Shown: positions 27,567-36,415, counted from the first letter of the stretch. The stretch: DNA of 64,000 nucleotides from an uncultured Prevotella sp. (GCA_905234845.1 CAJOIW010000004.1:19911-83910); one strand, 5' to 3'. The notes: generated by a model not told the origin, from the sequence alone. A program made the numbers and translations.

Positions 27567-28169
27567 ATGACCGGCGATAAAGAAATTATCCACGTATTCG
27601 ATTTCGACGGAACGCTAACGCGAAAAGACTCGTTTATCGAACTCATCCGAACAAAAGCAGGGACATTCGGACTTTTTCTGGGTATACTCTGCTATAGTCC
27701 CTGGCTGGTGATGATGAAACTGGGGCTTTATTCGAATGAGAAAGCCAAGCAGCGCGTCTTCAGTCATTTTTTCAAGAATATGTCGGTGTCCGACTTTTCG
27801 GCTCTTTGTCAGGAGTTAGCCAGCCGCCGTGAAGAAATACTCAATCAGGATGTTCTCATAAAATTGGAAGAGGCACTTGGTCATGACCAACAGGTATTCA
27901 TTGTTACGGCAAGTGCCGCCGAGTGGGTTCAGCCCTTCTTGCCCGTCCACGAGCGGCTCACTATTGTCGCAACGGGTCTTGAGGTTGAGAACGGTCGTCT
28001 TACCGGACATTTCAGTACCTCTAATTGCTATGGTGCGGAAAAGGTGCGCCGTCTGAAGAAATTGCTTCCCCTGTCACGGGAGCACTACTATATCGTGGCC
28101 TATGGCGACAGCCGAGGCGACAAGGAAATGTTTGAGTTTGCAGAAGAAAAAGTAATAGTAAAGAGTTGA
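27567..28169 (+). CDS. HAD-IB family phosphatase
   Basis: 200 residues, SerB-like haloacid dehalogenase fold. Motif I FDFDGTLTRKDS (residues 11-22, nucleophile first Asp), motif II Thr in FIVTASAAEW (near 110-119), motif III Lys in AEKVRRLKKL and motif IV YGDSRGDKEMF (near 176-186) are all present, so it should be active. HAD domains are found fused to or next to UbiA enzymes in many bacteria; here it sits 16 bases after one. I infer it dephosphorylates the polyprenyl-phospho-ribose product. Confidence 0.8.
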   Translation: MTGDKEIIHVFDFDGTLTRKDSFIELIRTKAGTFGLFLGILCYSPWLVMMKLGLYSNEKAKQRVFSHFFKNMSVSDFSALCQELASRREEILNQDVLIKLEEALGHDQQVFIVTASAAEWVQPFLPVHERLTIVATGLEVENGRLTGHFSTSNCYGAEKVRRLKKLLPLSREHYYIVAYGDSRGDKEMFEFAEEKVIVKS

Positions 28170-28229
28170 ACGATTTATGAAAAAGCTCGAATGGGATTCA
28201 ACACTAAACTCTAAAACAAAAATGTTGAA

Positions 28230-29606
28230 ATGATGAAACAATTATTCTGCATACGACGCGAGGAACGATGGATAGCTCTGGTCTCGTTCCTTGTCTTCAC
28301 CGCACTTACGGCAGTGGTCATTGTCCGCTACCATAGCCTTTTCTCCGTCTATACGGATAGTGTCTGGGGACCTTTTCCCAGCAAGTTTCATGTGTCGGGT
28401 TTCGACGCGCTTGTCTACACGATTGTTTCGCGTTGGAACACGTTCTACACCATTGTCTTCCGCCATCCACTGCTGCCCATACTGCTCTATCCGCTTTATT
28501 TGGTCAACCAAGGACTGTATGCGCTTACCGGCATTAACTGCGTGCAGTTTGTCGTGGCTGCCGTTCTCATCGTCTCGGCGGTTTACACGGTTATCTTCCT
28601 CTATCGAATTTTTCAGGAGGTGGTGGGACTGAAAAAGGCCGATTCCATCGTACTTTGTGCGCTGACATTCTCGTTTGCCTATATGATGCTGAGTGTGGTC
28701 GTGCCCGAGCATTTCATGTTTTCTGCCTTTCTGCTTACACTGACACTCTACATCAGTGGTCGCCATATTGTAGCCAATAGGCACGGCCGTCGGCATGAGA
28801 GGAAGAAGATGGGTATCGCTGCCACGGTCTTATTGTTTTTCCTGACAGGAGGATTGTCGTTGACCAACGGTGTGAAGGTGTTTTTAGCGCAATGGTTTGT
28901 TAATGGGCGCAGTTTTTTCCGTCTCGCCAATCTGTTGTTTGGTGTGGTGTTGCCCGTCGTATTGCTGCTGGGGTTTAGTCAGGCGGAATACAAACTGCTC
29001 ACCGTTCCTGGTGAGAAAGCCCGTGCCGAGGCTGCCGCAGCGAAAGCTAAGAAAACGGGAAAACCTGTGAAGAAAACGGGTAAGAAGAGTAAGGCCGACG
29101 GTCAGCCTTTCCTCCCCTCTCTTCGGGAGGGGTCGGAGGTAGGCCGGTTCCTGCAATGGAGTGACGCCACCACGTCGCGCACGAAGACCGTCGTGCACAA
29201 TCTTTTCGGTGAGAGCATTCAGTTGCATGAGGACCATCTTTTGGGCGATGCCCACAACGGGCGACCTGTGTTTGTGAGCTACCGTCACGCCTACCAGTAT
29301 GTCATAGAGGCATTTATAGTCCTGTTGTTTGTTGCCGGTATTTGGTTTGGCAGGCGTGAGCGGTTTCTCTGGCTGGCACTCTCATTCTTTGCCATCGACC
29401 TTATCGTTCATCTCGGCTTCGGCTTTGCCATCAACGAGGTCTATATCACAGGAGCCCACTGGCTTTTTGTTATTCCCCTTGCCATAGCCTATATCTTTAA
29501 GGCGATGACCCGTTTGGGCCGCAGTTGGTTGCGCTGGCTGACGGGATTGCTGGCGCTTTGGCTGTGGGTATATAATGGTTTCCTGTTTGTCAAGTATATG
29601 ATGTGA
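28230..29606 (+). CDS. Polytopic GT-C-like membrane protein, paralog 1 (DUF6080-like)
   Basis: 458 residues, about ten membrane segments. It shares with the next two genes a set of conserved blocks: SGFDALVY (near 55) with RHPLLP about 20 residues later, VVPEHF (near 153), a TNG turn after a membrane segment, NLFGESIQLHEDHLLGD (near 327) and GFAINEVYITGAHW (near 400). The Asp in an early extracytoplasmic loop and the overall topology resemble GT-C glycosyltransferases that use polyprenyl-phospho-sugars. I believe this is the DUF6080 family, from memory. A Lys/Ala-rich stretch and a short G/C repeat (residues about 293-305) interrupt a loop. Confidence 0.65.
   Translation: MMKQLFCIRREERWIALVSFLVFTALTAVVIVRYHSLFSVYTDSVWGPFPSKFHVSGFDALVYTIVSRWNTFYTIVFRHPLLPILLYPLYLVNQGLYALTGINCVQFVVAAVLIVSAVYTVIFLYRIFQEVVGLKKADSIVLCALTFSFAYMMLSVVVPEHFMFSAFLLTLTLYISGRHIVANRHGRRHERKKMGIAATVLLFFLTGGLSLTNGVKVFLAQWFVNGRSFFRLANLLFGVVLPVVLLLGFSQAEYKLLTVPGEKARAEAAAAKAKKTGKPVKKTGKKSKADGQPFLPSLREGSEVGRFLQWSDATTSRTKTVVHNLFGESIQLHEDHLLGDAHNGRPVFVSYRHAYQYVIEAFIVLLFVAGIWFGRRERFLWLALSFFAIDLIVHLGFGFAINEVYITGAHWLFVIPLAIAYIFKAMTRLGRSWLRWLTGLLALWLWVYNGFLFVKYMM
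29110..29143. repeat. G/C palindromic repeat inside paralog 1
   Basis: A single short unit, CCTCCCCTCTCTTCGGGAGG followed by GGTCGGAGG, read in frame as PSLREGSEVG. It is placed between the Lys-rich loop and the conserved LQWSD block. Confidence 0.65.
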
Positions 29607-29646
29607 ATAGTTGACAAATTGAAAGGTTGAAAGTTGAGAGGTTGAG

Positions 29647-31083
29647 ATGCTAAAAAAACTCCTACACATATTTGCCATTCGGAGGGGTGAGCGTTGGCTG
29701 GCATTGGGTGCGCTACTCTTCTTCGTGTTGCTCAACGCATTGCTGATCTATCGTTATTACGATCGCTTCACACTTGGAGGCAATCTTGGTTTTTGGACGA
29801 TTTTCTACAAGTCATTCCACGTGTCGGGCTTCGACGCCTACGCTTATATCACCATGTCGAACCTGCGCATCCACTATGTCACTGCCCGTCACCCGCTTTA
29901 TCTGTCGTTACTCCTGCCTTTTTACTGGCTCAATAGTTGGCAGATGGAGTACACCCACTACAATCTGGCTGTATTCTTCGAGGCTTTCATAGTTATCTTC
30001 TGCGCGGTTTACTCCTTCCTTTTCTTGTATCGCACGCTGCACGAGGTGGTGGAAGTCGGTCGCAAGGATGCCGTGCTGCTTACGGTGTTCTTCTTCTCCT
30101 TTGCCCATGTGATGCTCACGGCAATGGTGCCCGACCACTTCGTCATCTCGTTGTTTCTGCTTATGCTGACCGTCTATGTCGTGGGCCGTCGGATGAAAAG
30201 TGGTCGTTTGCTGCTACCCGTGCAGACGGCGTTGCTGTTGTTTTTCACGGCAGGCATCACTGTCACCAACGGTGTGAAGACCATTTTGGCGGCATTGTTC
30301 GTGAACGGGCGGAAGGCCTTCCGATGGCCCATGCTGCTGGCCTATGCCGTGCCGGTGGTATTGCTGTGGGGCATCTGGCAGTGGCAGTACACGGCCTACG
30401 AGGTGCCACAGGCCGAGCAAGTTAAAAAACTGGAGGAAAACGCAAAGCGCAAGGATCCGCATTTTGCCGAACGTCACAAGGTTCACGACGACTTTGTAAA
30501 ACGGCAGAACGGTGTACCTGTGGCCGAGGATGTGCCGTTATTGGAGTGGAGCGATGTGGGCACCAGCCGATGGCACTCCGTGGTCGACAATCTTTTCGGT
30601 GAGACCTTTATCCTCCACCGCGACCATCTGCTGGAGGATGTCCTTCAGGAACGGCCCGTGTTTGTGGCCTATAGCAACCCCTTCCTCTATGTTCTGGAGG
30701 CGATGATAGTCGTGCTGTTTGCCGTTGGCGTATGGGTGGGACGGCGCGAGCGGCTCATGCAGTTGTTGCTCACATGGTTTGCTTTCGACATGGTGATGCA
30801 TCTCGGTTTCGGTTTCGGGCTGAACGAAGTCTATATCATGGCGGCCCACTGGACATTTATCGTACCGATAGCCGTGGGATATTTGATAAAGAAAACTCCC
30901 TCCCCATCCCTCCCCCAAGGAGAGGGAGTTGGGTTCCTCTCCTTGGGGGAGGTCAGGAAGGGTTCCTCCTCTCCTTCGGGGAGGTTGCAAGGGGTTTTCC
31001 GTTGGGTGGTAGCCATGCTCACGGTGTGGCTGCTCACCTATAATGGTTATCTCGTCATCACATACCTGTTTGTAAATAAATAA
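29647..31083 (+). CDS. Polytopic GT-C-like membrane protein, paralog 2 (DUF6080-like)
   Basis: 478 residues. Same architecture as paralog 1: SGFDAYAY (near 57), RHPLYL (near 78), MVPDHF (near 159), VTNGVK (near 203), a charged loop (about 255-295), LLEWSDVGTSRW (near 297), NLFGETFILHRDHLLED (near 315) and GFGLNEVYIMAAHW (near 388). Residues about 417-450 near the C terminus are an in-frame G/C repeat placed just before the last membrane segment. The 40-base spacer before it contains a TTGAAAGGTTGAAAGTTGAG-like repeat. Confidence 0.65.
   Translation: MLKKLLHIFAIRRGERWLALGALLFFVLLNALLIYRYYDRFTLGGNLGFWTIFYKSFHVSGFDAYAYITMSNLRIHYVTARHPLYLSLLLPFYWLNSWQMEYTHYNLAVFFEAFIVIFCAVYSFLFLYRTLHEVVEVGRKDAVLLTVFFFSFAHVMLTAMVPDHFVISLFLLMLTVYVVGRRMKSGRLLLPVQTALLLFFTAGITVTNGVKTILAALFVNGRKAFRWPMLLAYAVPVVLLWGIWQWQYTAYEVPQAEQVKKLEENAKRKDPHFAERHKVHDDFVKRQNGVPVAEDVPLLEWSDVGTSRWHSVVDNLFGETFILHRDHLLEDVLQERPVFVAYSNPFLYVLEAMIVVLFAVGVWVGRRERLMQLLLTWFAFDMVMHLGFGFGLNEVYIMAAHWTFIVPIAVGYLIKKTPSPSLPQGEGVGFLSLGEVRKGSSSPSGRLQGVFRWVVAMLTVWLLTYNGYLVITYLFVNK
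30896..30999. repeat. G/C palindromic repeat inside paralog 2
   Basis: Three consecutive units (CTCCCTCCCC..., CTCTCCTTGGGGGAGG, CTCTCCTTCGGGGAGG) of alternating orientation, coding in frame PSPSLPQGEG, FLSLGEVRKG and SPSGRLQG. The sequence on both sides resumes the paralog alignment (GYLIKK before, RWVVAML after). Confidence 0.78.
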
Positions 31084-31096
31084 TGAGAAGGGAAGA

Positions 31097-32419
31097 ATGA
31101 AAAAGTGGTTTCTCCTATGCTTGTTGCTTGCGCTGGTGGCATTACAGGTGCTGCAAGGCGAACGCTATTGGCCGCTTTTTGCCCATTTCACCGACGATTC
31201 TTGGCGCCAGTTCCTCCGCAACTTTCGCATGTCGGGCTTCGACCCAATCACCTATAGCATCCTCACCGACTGGCACATCGGCTACGACCTGCTGCGCCAC
31301 CCGTTGTTGCCCTACCTCTGCTATCCGCTTTACCTGTTGAACCAGTTGCTGTGGTGGATTACGGGAGCCAACTGCGCACAGGTCATCGTGGGACTGTTGT
31401 TGGTGGCATCCACCAGTGGCGCCATGCTGTTGCACTATCGCCTGTTGCGCGAGGTCGTGGGAGTAGGTTCGGGAATAGCACTTTTGCTCACCGCCATGCT
31501 CATGGGCTTTGGCATGGTGATGGTTACGAGTGTAGTGCCCGACCATTTCTGCTTCTCGCTGTTTCTGCTCATGTTGGTGCTCTATCGTGCAGGAGTGAAG
31601 ATGAAGCGCGGCGCGAAGTTCTCCCTGCGCGAGGCCGTGTGGCTCATGCTCATCACAGCCGGAGTGACGCTCAGCAACGGCATTGTCGTATTGATGGCGG
31701 TGTGCGCCACCACAATCCTAAACCCCTCCCCATCCCTCCCCGAAGGAGAGGGAGCCAACCCGCCATCTCAATCCCCCCTCCCTTGGGGGAAGGCTACGGG
31801 GAGGCGAGCTCCGCTCGGGATGGGGGCTGGGGGTAGATTCTTCTTCACCCTTATTCTTGTCATGCTTCTTCTCGTTGGTTTTGCCGAGGCGATGGTGTTG
31901 CTGCATACCCACACGGCCGGTGCCGTGGCCGACTCCATGAATAGCCAGTTCGCCTATACCGTTGGGAAAGCCTCCCGACTCGACATTCTCGTGGAGAACT
32001 TCTTCGGCGAGAGCCTTCAGCTCCATCGTAAGTATATCCTCGGCGATGTGCTGTTGAGGCGACCCGTCATCATCCGCTACACGTGGTCGATGCAGTATGT
32101 GGTGGAGGCGGTCATCGTAGGAATGTCGGCCATCGGTTTCTGGAAGGGTCGTCGCAAGCCGTTTGCGTGGTTGCTCGCCGGCGTGCTGGTGTTCAACCTG
32201 CTGCTGCATATCGTGTTGGGATTCGGCATCAACGAGGTGCATATCATGGCAGCCCACTGGGTCTTTGTCTTGTCGCTTTCCATCGGCTACATTTTCGTGC
32301 GCATCCCGAGGTTAGGAGGTGTTCTCGCTTTTGTTATTATCCTTTCCATCACCGTCTATCTTTGGGCTTACCACGTTTATCAGCTCGTAGTCTATTGGTC
32401 GTGGCCACTGGTCAAATAG
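31097..32419 (+). CDS. Polytopic GT-C-like membrane protein, paralog 3 (DUF6080-like)
   Basis: 440 residues. Blocks: SGFDPITY (near 47), RHPLLPYL (near 72), VVPDHF (near 145), LSNGIV (near 193), NFFGESLQLHRKYILGD (near 303) and GFGINEVHIMAAHW (near 376). It lacks the long charged loop of the other two and instead has a 40-residue in-frame G/C repeat (about 209-247). Last gene of the operon, 13 bases after paralog 2. No good terminator follows; the next 800 bases are repeat-rich. Confidence 0.65.
   Translation: MKKWFLLCLLLALVALQVLQGERYWPLFAHFTDDSWRQFLRNFRMSGFDPITYSILTDWHIGYDLLRHPLLPYLCYPLYLLNQLLWWITGANCAQVIVGLLLVASTSGAMLLHYRLLREVVGVGSGIALLLTAMLMGFGMVMVTSVVPDHFCFSLFLLMLVLYRAGVKMKRGAKFSLREAVWLMLITAGVTLSNGIVVLMAVCATTILNPSPSLPEGEGANPPSQSPLPWGKATGRRAPLGMGAGGRFFFTLILVMLLLVGFAEAMVLLHTHTAGAVADSMNSQFAYTVGKASRLDILVENFFGESLQLHRKYILGDVLLRRPVIIRYTWSMQYVVEAVIVGMSAIGFWKGRRKPFAWLLAGVLVFNLLLHIVLGFGINEVHIMAAHWVFVLSLSIGYIFVRIPRLGGVLAFVIILSITVYLWAYHVYQLVVYWSWPLVK
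31721..31836. repeat. G/C palindromic repeat inside paralog 3
   Basis: A composite of CCCCTCCC...GGAGAGGGAG, CCCCCCTCCCTTGGGGGAAG and a trailing GCTACGGGGAGGCGAGC...GGGATGGGGGC block. The last block recurs at 38370-38440, 61235-61270 and 62170-62265. Reads in frame as a Pro/Ser/Gly-rich insert. Confidence 0.8.
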
Positions 32420-32505
32420 GTTTGTCAGTGCCATCAGCAAAGAGCTTAAGCTTAAAACGATTCTATAGACAGGGGTTCAGACTGAAGTGAAACGGGGGTT
32501 ACTAT

Positions 32506-32673
32506 TTACGGCATTACGGGGTTGGAGTTGCCGCCTGTCCCACTACCAGACGAACCGTTGCAACCAGATCCGCCGCATCGCGTTGGTTGGATAGGCGGAA
32601 ATAACAAATTGTAAGTGAAAAGGCGATTTTGCTTAAAAATCGTGTTTTCATTTTTGTTCAGATTTACTCTCAT
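32506..32673 (-). CDS. Possible small Gly/Ser-rich peptide gene
   Basis: A 55-codon frame starting ATGAGAGTAAAT on the minus strand. The first 30 residues are polar and hydrophobic; the last 25 begin TRCGGSGCNGSSGSG and end NPVMP. The Gly/Ser/Cys composition is unlike random translation of this AT-rich spacer. No promoter or ribosome site is clear and I do not recognise the peptide; it could be a small secreted or modified peptide, or nothing. Confidence 0.3.
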   Translation of the reverse strand: MRVNLNKNENTIFKQNRLFTYNLLFPPIQPTRCGGSGCNGSSGSGTGGNSNPVMP

Positions 32674-33216
32674 TCTAGGCGAGTGAAAGATATATCTTTC
32701 GGAAATTGAGAGTTGAAGCCCCTCCCGACCTCCCCGAAGGAGAGGAGAAAAGTTGAGTTGAAAGAGGGGGAGAGTCGCGAAACATATATGTTTCGGGGTG
32801 CGAAAGGCAAGGTTTTGTAGTGCAAAAGACGGTCTTTCGGAGGGTGAAAGCTTAGCTTTCGCAAGTGAGAGACATATCTTTCAGAAGTGAGAGGTGAGAC
32901 ATGATACGTGAGAAGTAGGCTATGGCGCTGGCTGCCAGCGAGTTAGGTGAAAATCAGAAAAGCGGCTCATATTCGCGTTATTTGGCGCGACGGAAAACTT
33001 TTTTCAAAATAACGCAAATATGAGGCACTTTCAAAAACGCGGTTGTAAGCATAATCGCCGTTTTGCTTACAATCTCGTACACAGACTATCCTTTAAAAAA
33101 ATTGTAAAAAAAATGTTTTTGCCTTTGAATTTAGCGAAAAGTGTGTTTTCATTACCTTTTCTCTAAAGAAAACTTAATTCTTTATTCTGACTGGCTTATA
33201 AATCAAGATTTTTATG
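32674..33216. other. Repeat-filled intergenic region before dut
   Basis: Holds a G/C repeat unit (32716-32752) and five palindromes in 200 bases: GAAAGATATATCTTTC (32685-32700, perfect), GAAACATATATGTTTC (32779-32794, perfect), AAAGAC-G-GTCTTT (32825-32837), GAAAGCT-T-AGCTTTC (32846-32860) and GAGAGACATATCTTTC (32867-32882, imperfect). The remainder to dut is AT-rich with nothing recognised. Confidence 0.7.
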
Positions 33217-33224
33217 TATATTTG
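33217..33224 (+). promoter_or_regulatory. dut operon promoter, -7 box
   Basis: TATATTTG matches TAnnTTTG and lies 14 bases before the dut ATG, so the mRNA leader would be very short. No TTTG -33 box is found at the usual spacing. Confidence 0.5.
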
Positions 33225-33238
33225 CAAGTTGAAACAGC

Positions 33239-33688
33239 ATGAATAAGACGATGATAGAAGTGAAAGTTGTGAACAAGGGTCATCAGCCTCTGCCGGCTTA
33301 CGCCACACCACAGAGTGCCGGCATGGACTTGCGGGCGAACCTCGACGAGCCCGTCGTGTTGAAGCCATTGGAGCGACGGCTCATCCCTACTGGTCTCCAT
33401 ATTGCCCTTCCCGAAGGCTATGAGGCGCAGGTGCGCCCTCGCAGCGGACTGGCATTGAAGCGTGGAGTCACAGTGCTGAACACGCCTGGCACCATCGATG
33501 CCGACTATCGCGGCGAGGTGGGTGTGATTCTTGTGAACCTCTCGGCCGAGGAGTTCACGGTGAACGACGGCGAGCGCATCGCCCAGATGGTGATTGCCCG
33601 CCACGGGCAGGCCACGTTTACCCTTGTGGAGGAGCTTGAGGCCTCGGAGCGAGGCGAAGGCGGTTTTGGGCATACGGGAGTGAAGTAA
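33239..33688 (+). CDS. dut: dUTP diphosphatase
   Basis: Trimeric dUTPase: dUTP to dUMP and pyrophosphate, supplying the thymidylate pathway and keeping uracil out of DNA. 149 residues; all five motifs are present: SAGMDLRA (near 26), RPRSGLA (near 66), [13 protein letters not shown] (near 81, catalytic Asp and nucleobase hairpin), GERIAQMV (near 108) and [10 protein letters not shown] (near 138). First gene of a four-gene unit with the TPR, DUF4292 and EnvC-like genes; the next gene starts one base after its stop. Confidence 0.94.
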   Translation: MNKTMIEVKVVNKGHQPLPAYATPQSAGMDLRANLDEPVVLKPLERRLIPTGLHIALPEGYEAQVRPRSGLALKRGVTVLNTPGTIDADYRGEVGVILVNLSAEEFTVNDGERIAQMVIARHGQATFTLVEELEASERGEGGFGHTGVK

Positions 33689-33689
33689 G

Positions 33690-35513
33690 ATGCGTCGTAT
33701 ACTAACCATCATCATCTTCTCGCTGGCTTCGCTCTGTGCGGTAGCCCAATGGGAGGAGGATAGTCTTGCCAATATTCAGAGGCAGGGCTATATGACCTTG
33801 CAGCCTCGGGCAGTGGGATTCGACGACCATTTCCTCGATGCCGTAAACTGGCGGCTCGCCGGCAACCGCGACTCCACCTACGCCGCGCTCGGACGGTGTC
33901 TTGAGATTCGTCCCGATGCTCCCGAGGCGTGGTTCATGCTCTCCGACTACTATGCTGAGCAGGACAACGACTCCTCCGCGTTGCAGTGCATAGAGAAGGC
34001 TGCTGCACTCAACCCCGCCAATGACACTTATCAAGAGCGGCTGGCGATGCATTATATCGGTGCCAGAAACGTCGACGCGGCTATCAATACCTACGAACGC
34101 CTCTACGACGGACACCACTCTCGCGTCGACGTGCTCGCCATTCTCCTCGAGCTCTACCAGCACCAGAAGGACTATCCCAACATGATTAATACGCTGAGCC
34201 GGCTGGAGCAGATGGAGGGACTCAACGAGGACATTGCGCTGGCTACCATGCAGGCCTACGAGCGTATGGGCAACAAGAAGATGGCGCTCAAGACGCTGCG
34301 ACGGCTCACGGCGGAGTTTCCCAACGAGGAGAACTACCGCGTGATGCTTGGCAACTGGCTCATGCAGAACAATAAGCAGAAGGAGGCCTACAAAATCTTC
34401 ACGTCTGCACTGAAGAAAGAGCCCGACAACAGCTATGCCATGGAGTCGCTCTCAGACTACTATGTGGCTGTCGGTCAGGATAGTCTCGCCATGCAACTGC
34501 GCACGCAGATACTGACCAACCGTGCCACCCCCGTGGAGACGAAGGTCACCATCCTCCAGCAGCTCATTCGTGAGAGCGAGCAGGCCGACGGCGACAGCAC
34601 GCGGCTGCTCAGTCTTATGGATCGTATCATCGAGAGTGACCCTAAGGACAGTGAGATTCCCATGTTCAAGGCTGTCTACATGAAGATGAAGGATATGCCC
34701 AAGGAGCAGGTGGATCAAGCCCTGAGCCATGTGCTCAGCGTGGCACCCGACAATGCCATGGCTCGCTTCACCCTGTTGCAAGACCTCTGGACCACGCAAG
34801 ACTGGGATGAGGTCATCGCCGTCAGCCAGCCAGGCACCGAATACAACCCCGAGGAGATGGCCTTCTACTATTTCAACGGACTGGCATGGTATCAGAAAGA
34901 CGAGCACGACCGTGCGCTCGATGCCTTCCAGCGAGGCGTCAGCCAGATTAACGAGAAGAGCAATCCCGAGATCGTATCCGACTTCTATGCCATCATGGGC
35001 GACATCCTCCATCAGAAAGGGCTCGTCGAACAGGCTTTCGAAGCCTACGACAGTTGTCTGCAATGGAAAGACGATAATGTGGCCTGCCTGAACAACTATG
35101 CCTATTATCTCAGTCAGATAACGGAAGATGGTTTGCAGTCTACAGTTTACGGTTCACGGTTTGGGAAAGCGGAGAGCGGAGAGCTGTTGCGTCGGGCAGA
35201 GGAAATGAGCCGCAAGACCATACAGGCCGAGCCCGAGAATAGTACCTATCTCGACACCTACGCCTGGATACTCTTCCTGCAAGGCCGCGATGAGGAGGCA
35301 CTCAACTATATCGACCAGGCCATCAAGAATGAGACCGACTCTAATGCCGTCATCACTGAGCATGCCGGCGACATACATGCCGCGACGGGCGACATCGATG
35401 GAGCCGTCGCGCTATGGCAGAAAGCCTACGAGCTGGACGACGAGAACGTCGACATGGCTCTGCTGCGAAAGAAAATAGAACAACGGAAATATATCAAAAA
35501 AGAAGACGAATGA
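33690..35513 (+). CDS. Secreted/periplasmic TPR-repeat protein
   Basis: 607 residues. Signal peptide about 1-20 (ILTIIIFSLASLCAVAQ), then an array of tetratricopeptide repeats along most of the chain (PEAWFMLSDYYAEQ near 73, NSYAMESLSDYYVAVG near 247, AFEAYDSCLQWKDDNVACLNNYAY near 448, DETDS-type end repeats). TPRs serve as protein-protein interfaces. The dut-TPR-DUF4292-EnvC order is, as I recall, conserved in Bacteroidales, so a role in envelope assembly is likely. Residues about 476-488 are coded by a repeat-like string (see findings). The stop overlaps the next ATG. Confidence 0.82.
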   Translation: MRRILTIIIFSLASLCAVAQWEEDSLANIQRQGYMTLQPRAVGFDDHFLDAVNWRLAGNRDSTYAALGRCLEIRPDAPEAWFMLSDYYAEQDNDSSALQCIEKAAALNPANDTYQERLAMHYIGARNVDAAINTYERLYDGHHSRVDVLAILLELYQHQKDYPNMINTLSRLEQMEGLNEDIALATMQAYERMGNKKMALKTLRRLTAEFPNEENYRVMLGNWLMQNNKQKEAYKIFTSALKKEPDNSYAMESLSDYYVAVGQDSLAMQLRTQILTNRATPVETKVTILQQLIRESEQADGDSTRLLSLMDRIIESDPKDSEIPMFKAVYMKMKDMPKEQVDQALSHVLSVAPDNAMARFTLLQDLWTTQDWDEVIAVSQPGTEYNPEEMAFYYFNGLAWYQKDEHDRALDAFQRGVSQINEKSNPEIVSDFYAIMGDILHQKGLVEQAFEAYDSCLQWKDDNVACLNNYAYYLSQITEDGLQSTVYGSRFGKAESGELLRRAEEMSRKTIQAEPENSTYLDTYAWILFLQGRDEEALNYIDQAIKNETDSNAVITEHAGDIHAATGDIDGAVALWQKAYELDDENVDMALLRKKIEQRKYIKKEDE

Positions 35514-36415
35514 GAAAGTTTCATCCATCATTCTTCCTCCTCGCGTTGATGCTGATCGCAGGAGGATGTGCCACAAAGAAAACCGTCATCGACAATCCTG
35601 CGGCGTCGACATCGACCGGACAGCACGCTGTCGATGAGAAAAATATGGGAATCAGCTCACGGCAAACACCCACAGGCGAGTTGCCCATTGTCAAACAGCT
35701 GAAAGCCAGTGAGGTGAAAACCGATAATATCGTGGCCGACCTGACCTTCAACCTCAAGACCGACAAGAAAGATGTCACTCTTCCCGGATCGCTCCATATG
35801 CGGCGGGGCGAGGCCATCCGCATACAACTCCTCATCCCCATTCTGAGAAGTGAGGTGGGTCGGTTGGAGTTTACCCCCGACTACGTGCTCGTCGTCGACC
35901 GTGTGCATAAGGAATATATCCAGGCCAACTATAACCAGATTGACTTCCTACGCGACAACGGCATCGACTTCAATGCTCTGCAGTCACTCTTCTGGAACGA
36001 GTTCTACATGCCCGACGAGGCCAGTTTCTCTGCGGTGAAGGCTGAGGATAGTGGTGGAGAGACTGTTCTGTTGTCGGCCACGAAAGGGAAGTTCGCCTAT
36101 TCGTGGATGGCCAATAAGAACATGGCAAAGATTAAACAAACTGACGTGCGCTACACCAGCTCCACAAAAGGCACGTCGTTGCTCACATGGCAATACAACC
36201 AGTTCCAGAGCATCGCCGGAAAGCTCTTTCCCGCATGGCAGAGCTTCCAGTTCAGTCTTCCACAAGGCAGCGGTGCAAAGGGAAAGGTAACAAAAGTCAC
36301 TCTCAACCTCGATGACCTCTCCACCAACGACAAATGGGATGTTCGCACAACCGTCTCACCGAAGTATAAGAAAATAGAAACCGATGATATCCTGTCGAAA
36401 ATCACAAATCTCTAA
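35510..36415 (+). CDS. DUF4292 lipoprotein
   Basis: Start set at 35510 (ATGA overlap with the TPR gene) because the lipoprotein signal begins there: RKFHPSFFLLALMLIAGGC, Cys near residue 20. 301 residues. The mature part is beta-rich (VADLTFNLKTDKKDVTLPGS near 80), as in the LolA/LolB-like fold proposed for DUF4292 proteins. It is anchored probably in the outer membrane inner leaflet and may bind lipids or lipoproteins. Operon neighbours are the TPR protein and the EnvC-like factor. Confidence 0.82.
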   Translation: MRKFHPSFFLLALMLIAGGCATKKTVIDNPAASTSTGQHAVDEKNMGISSRQTPTGELPIVKQLKASEVKTDNIVADLTFNLKTDKKDVTLPGSLHMRRGEAIRIQLLIPILRSEVGRLEFTPDYVLVVDRVHKEYIQANYNQIDFLRDNGIDFNALQSLFWNEFYMPDEASFSAVKAEDSGGETVLLSATKGKFAYSWMANKNMAKIKQTDVRYTSSTKGTSLLTWQYNQFQSIAGKLFPAWQSFQFSLPQGSGAKGKVTKVTLNLDDLSTNDKWDVRTTVSPKYKKIETDDILSKITNL

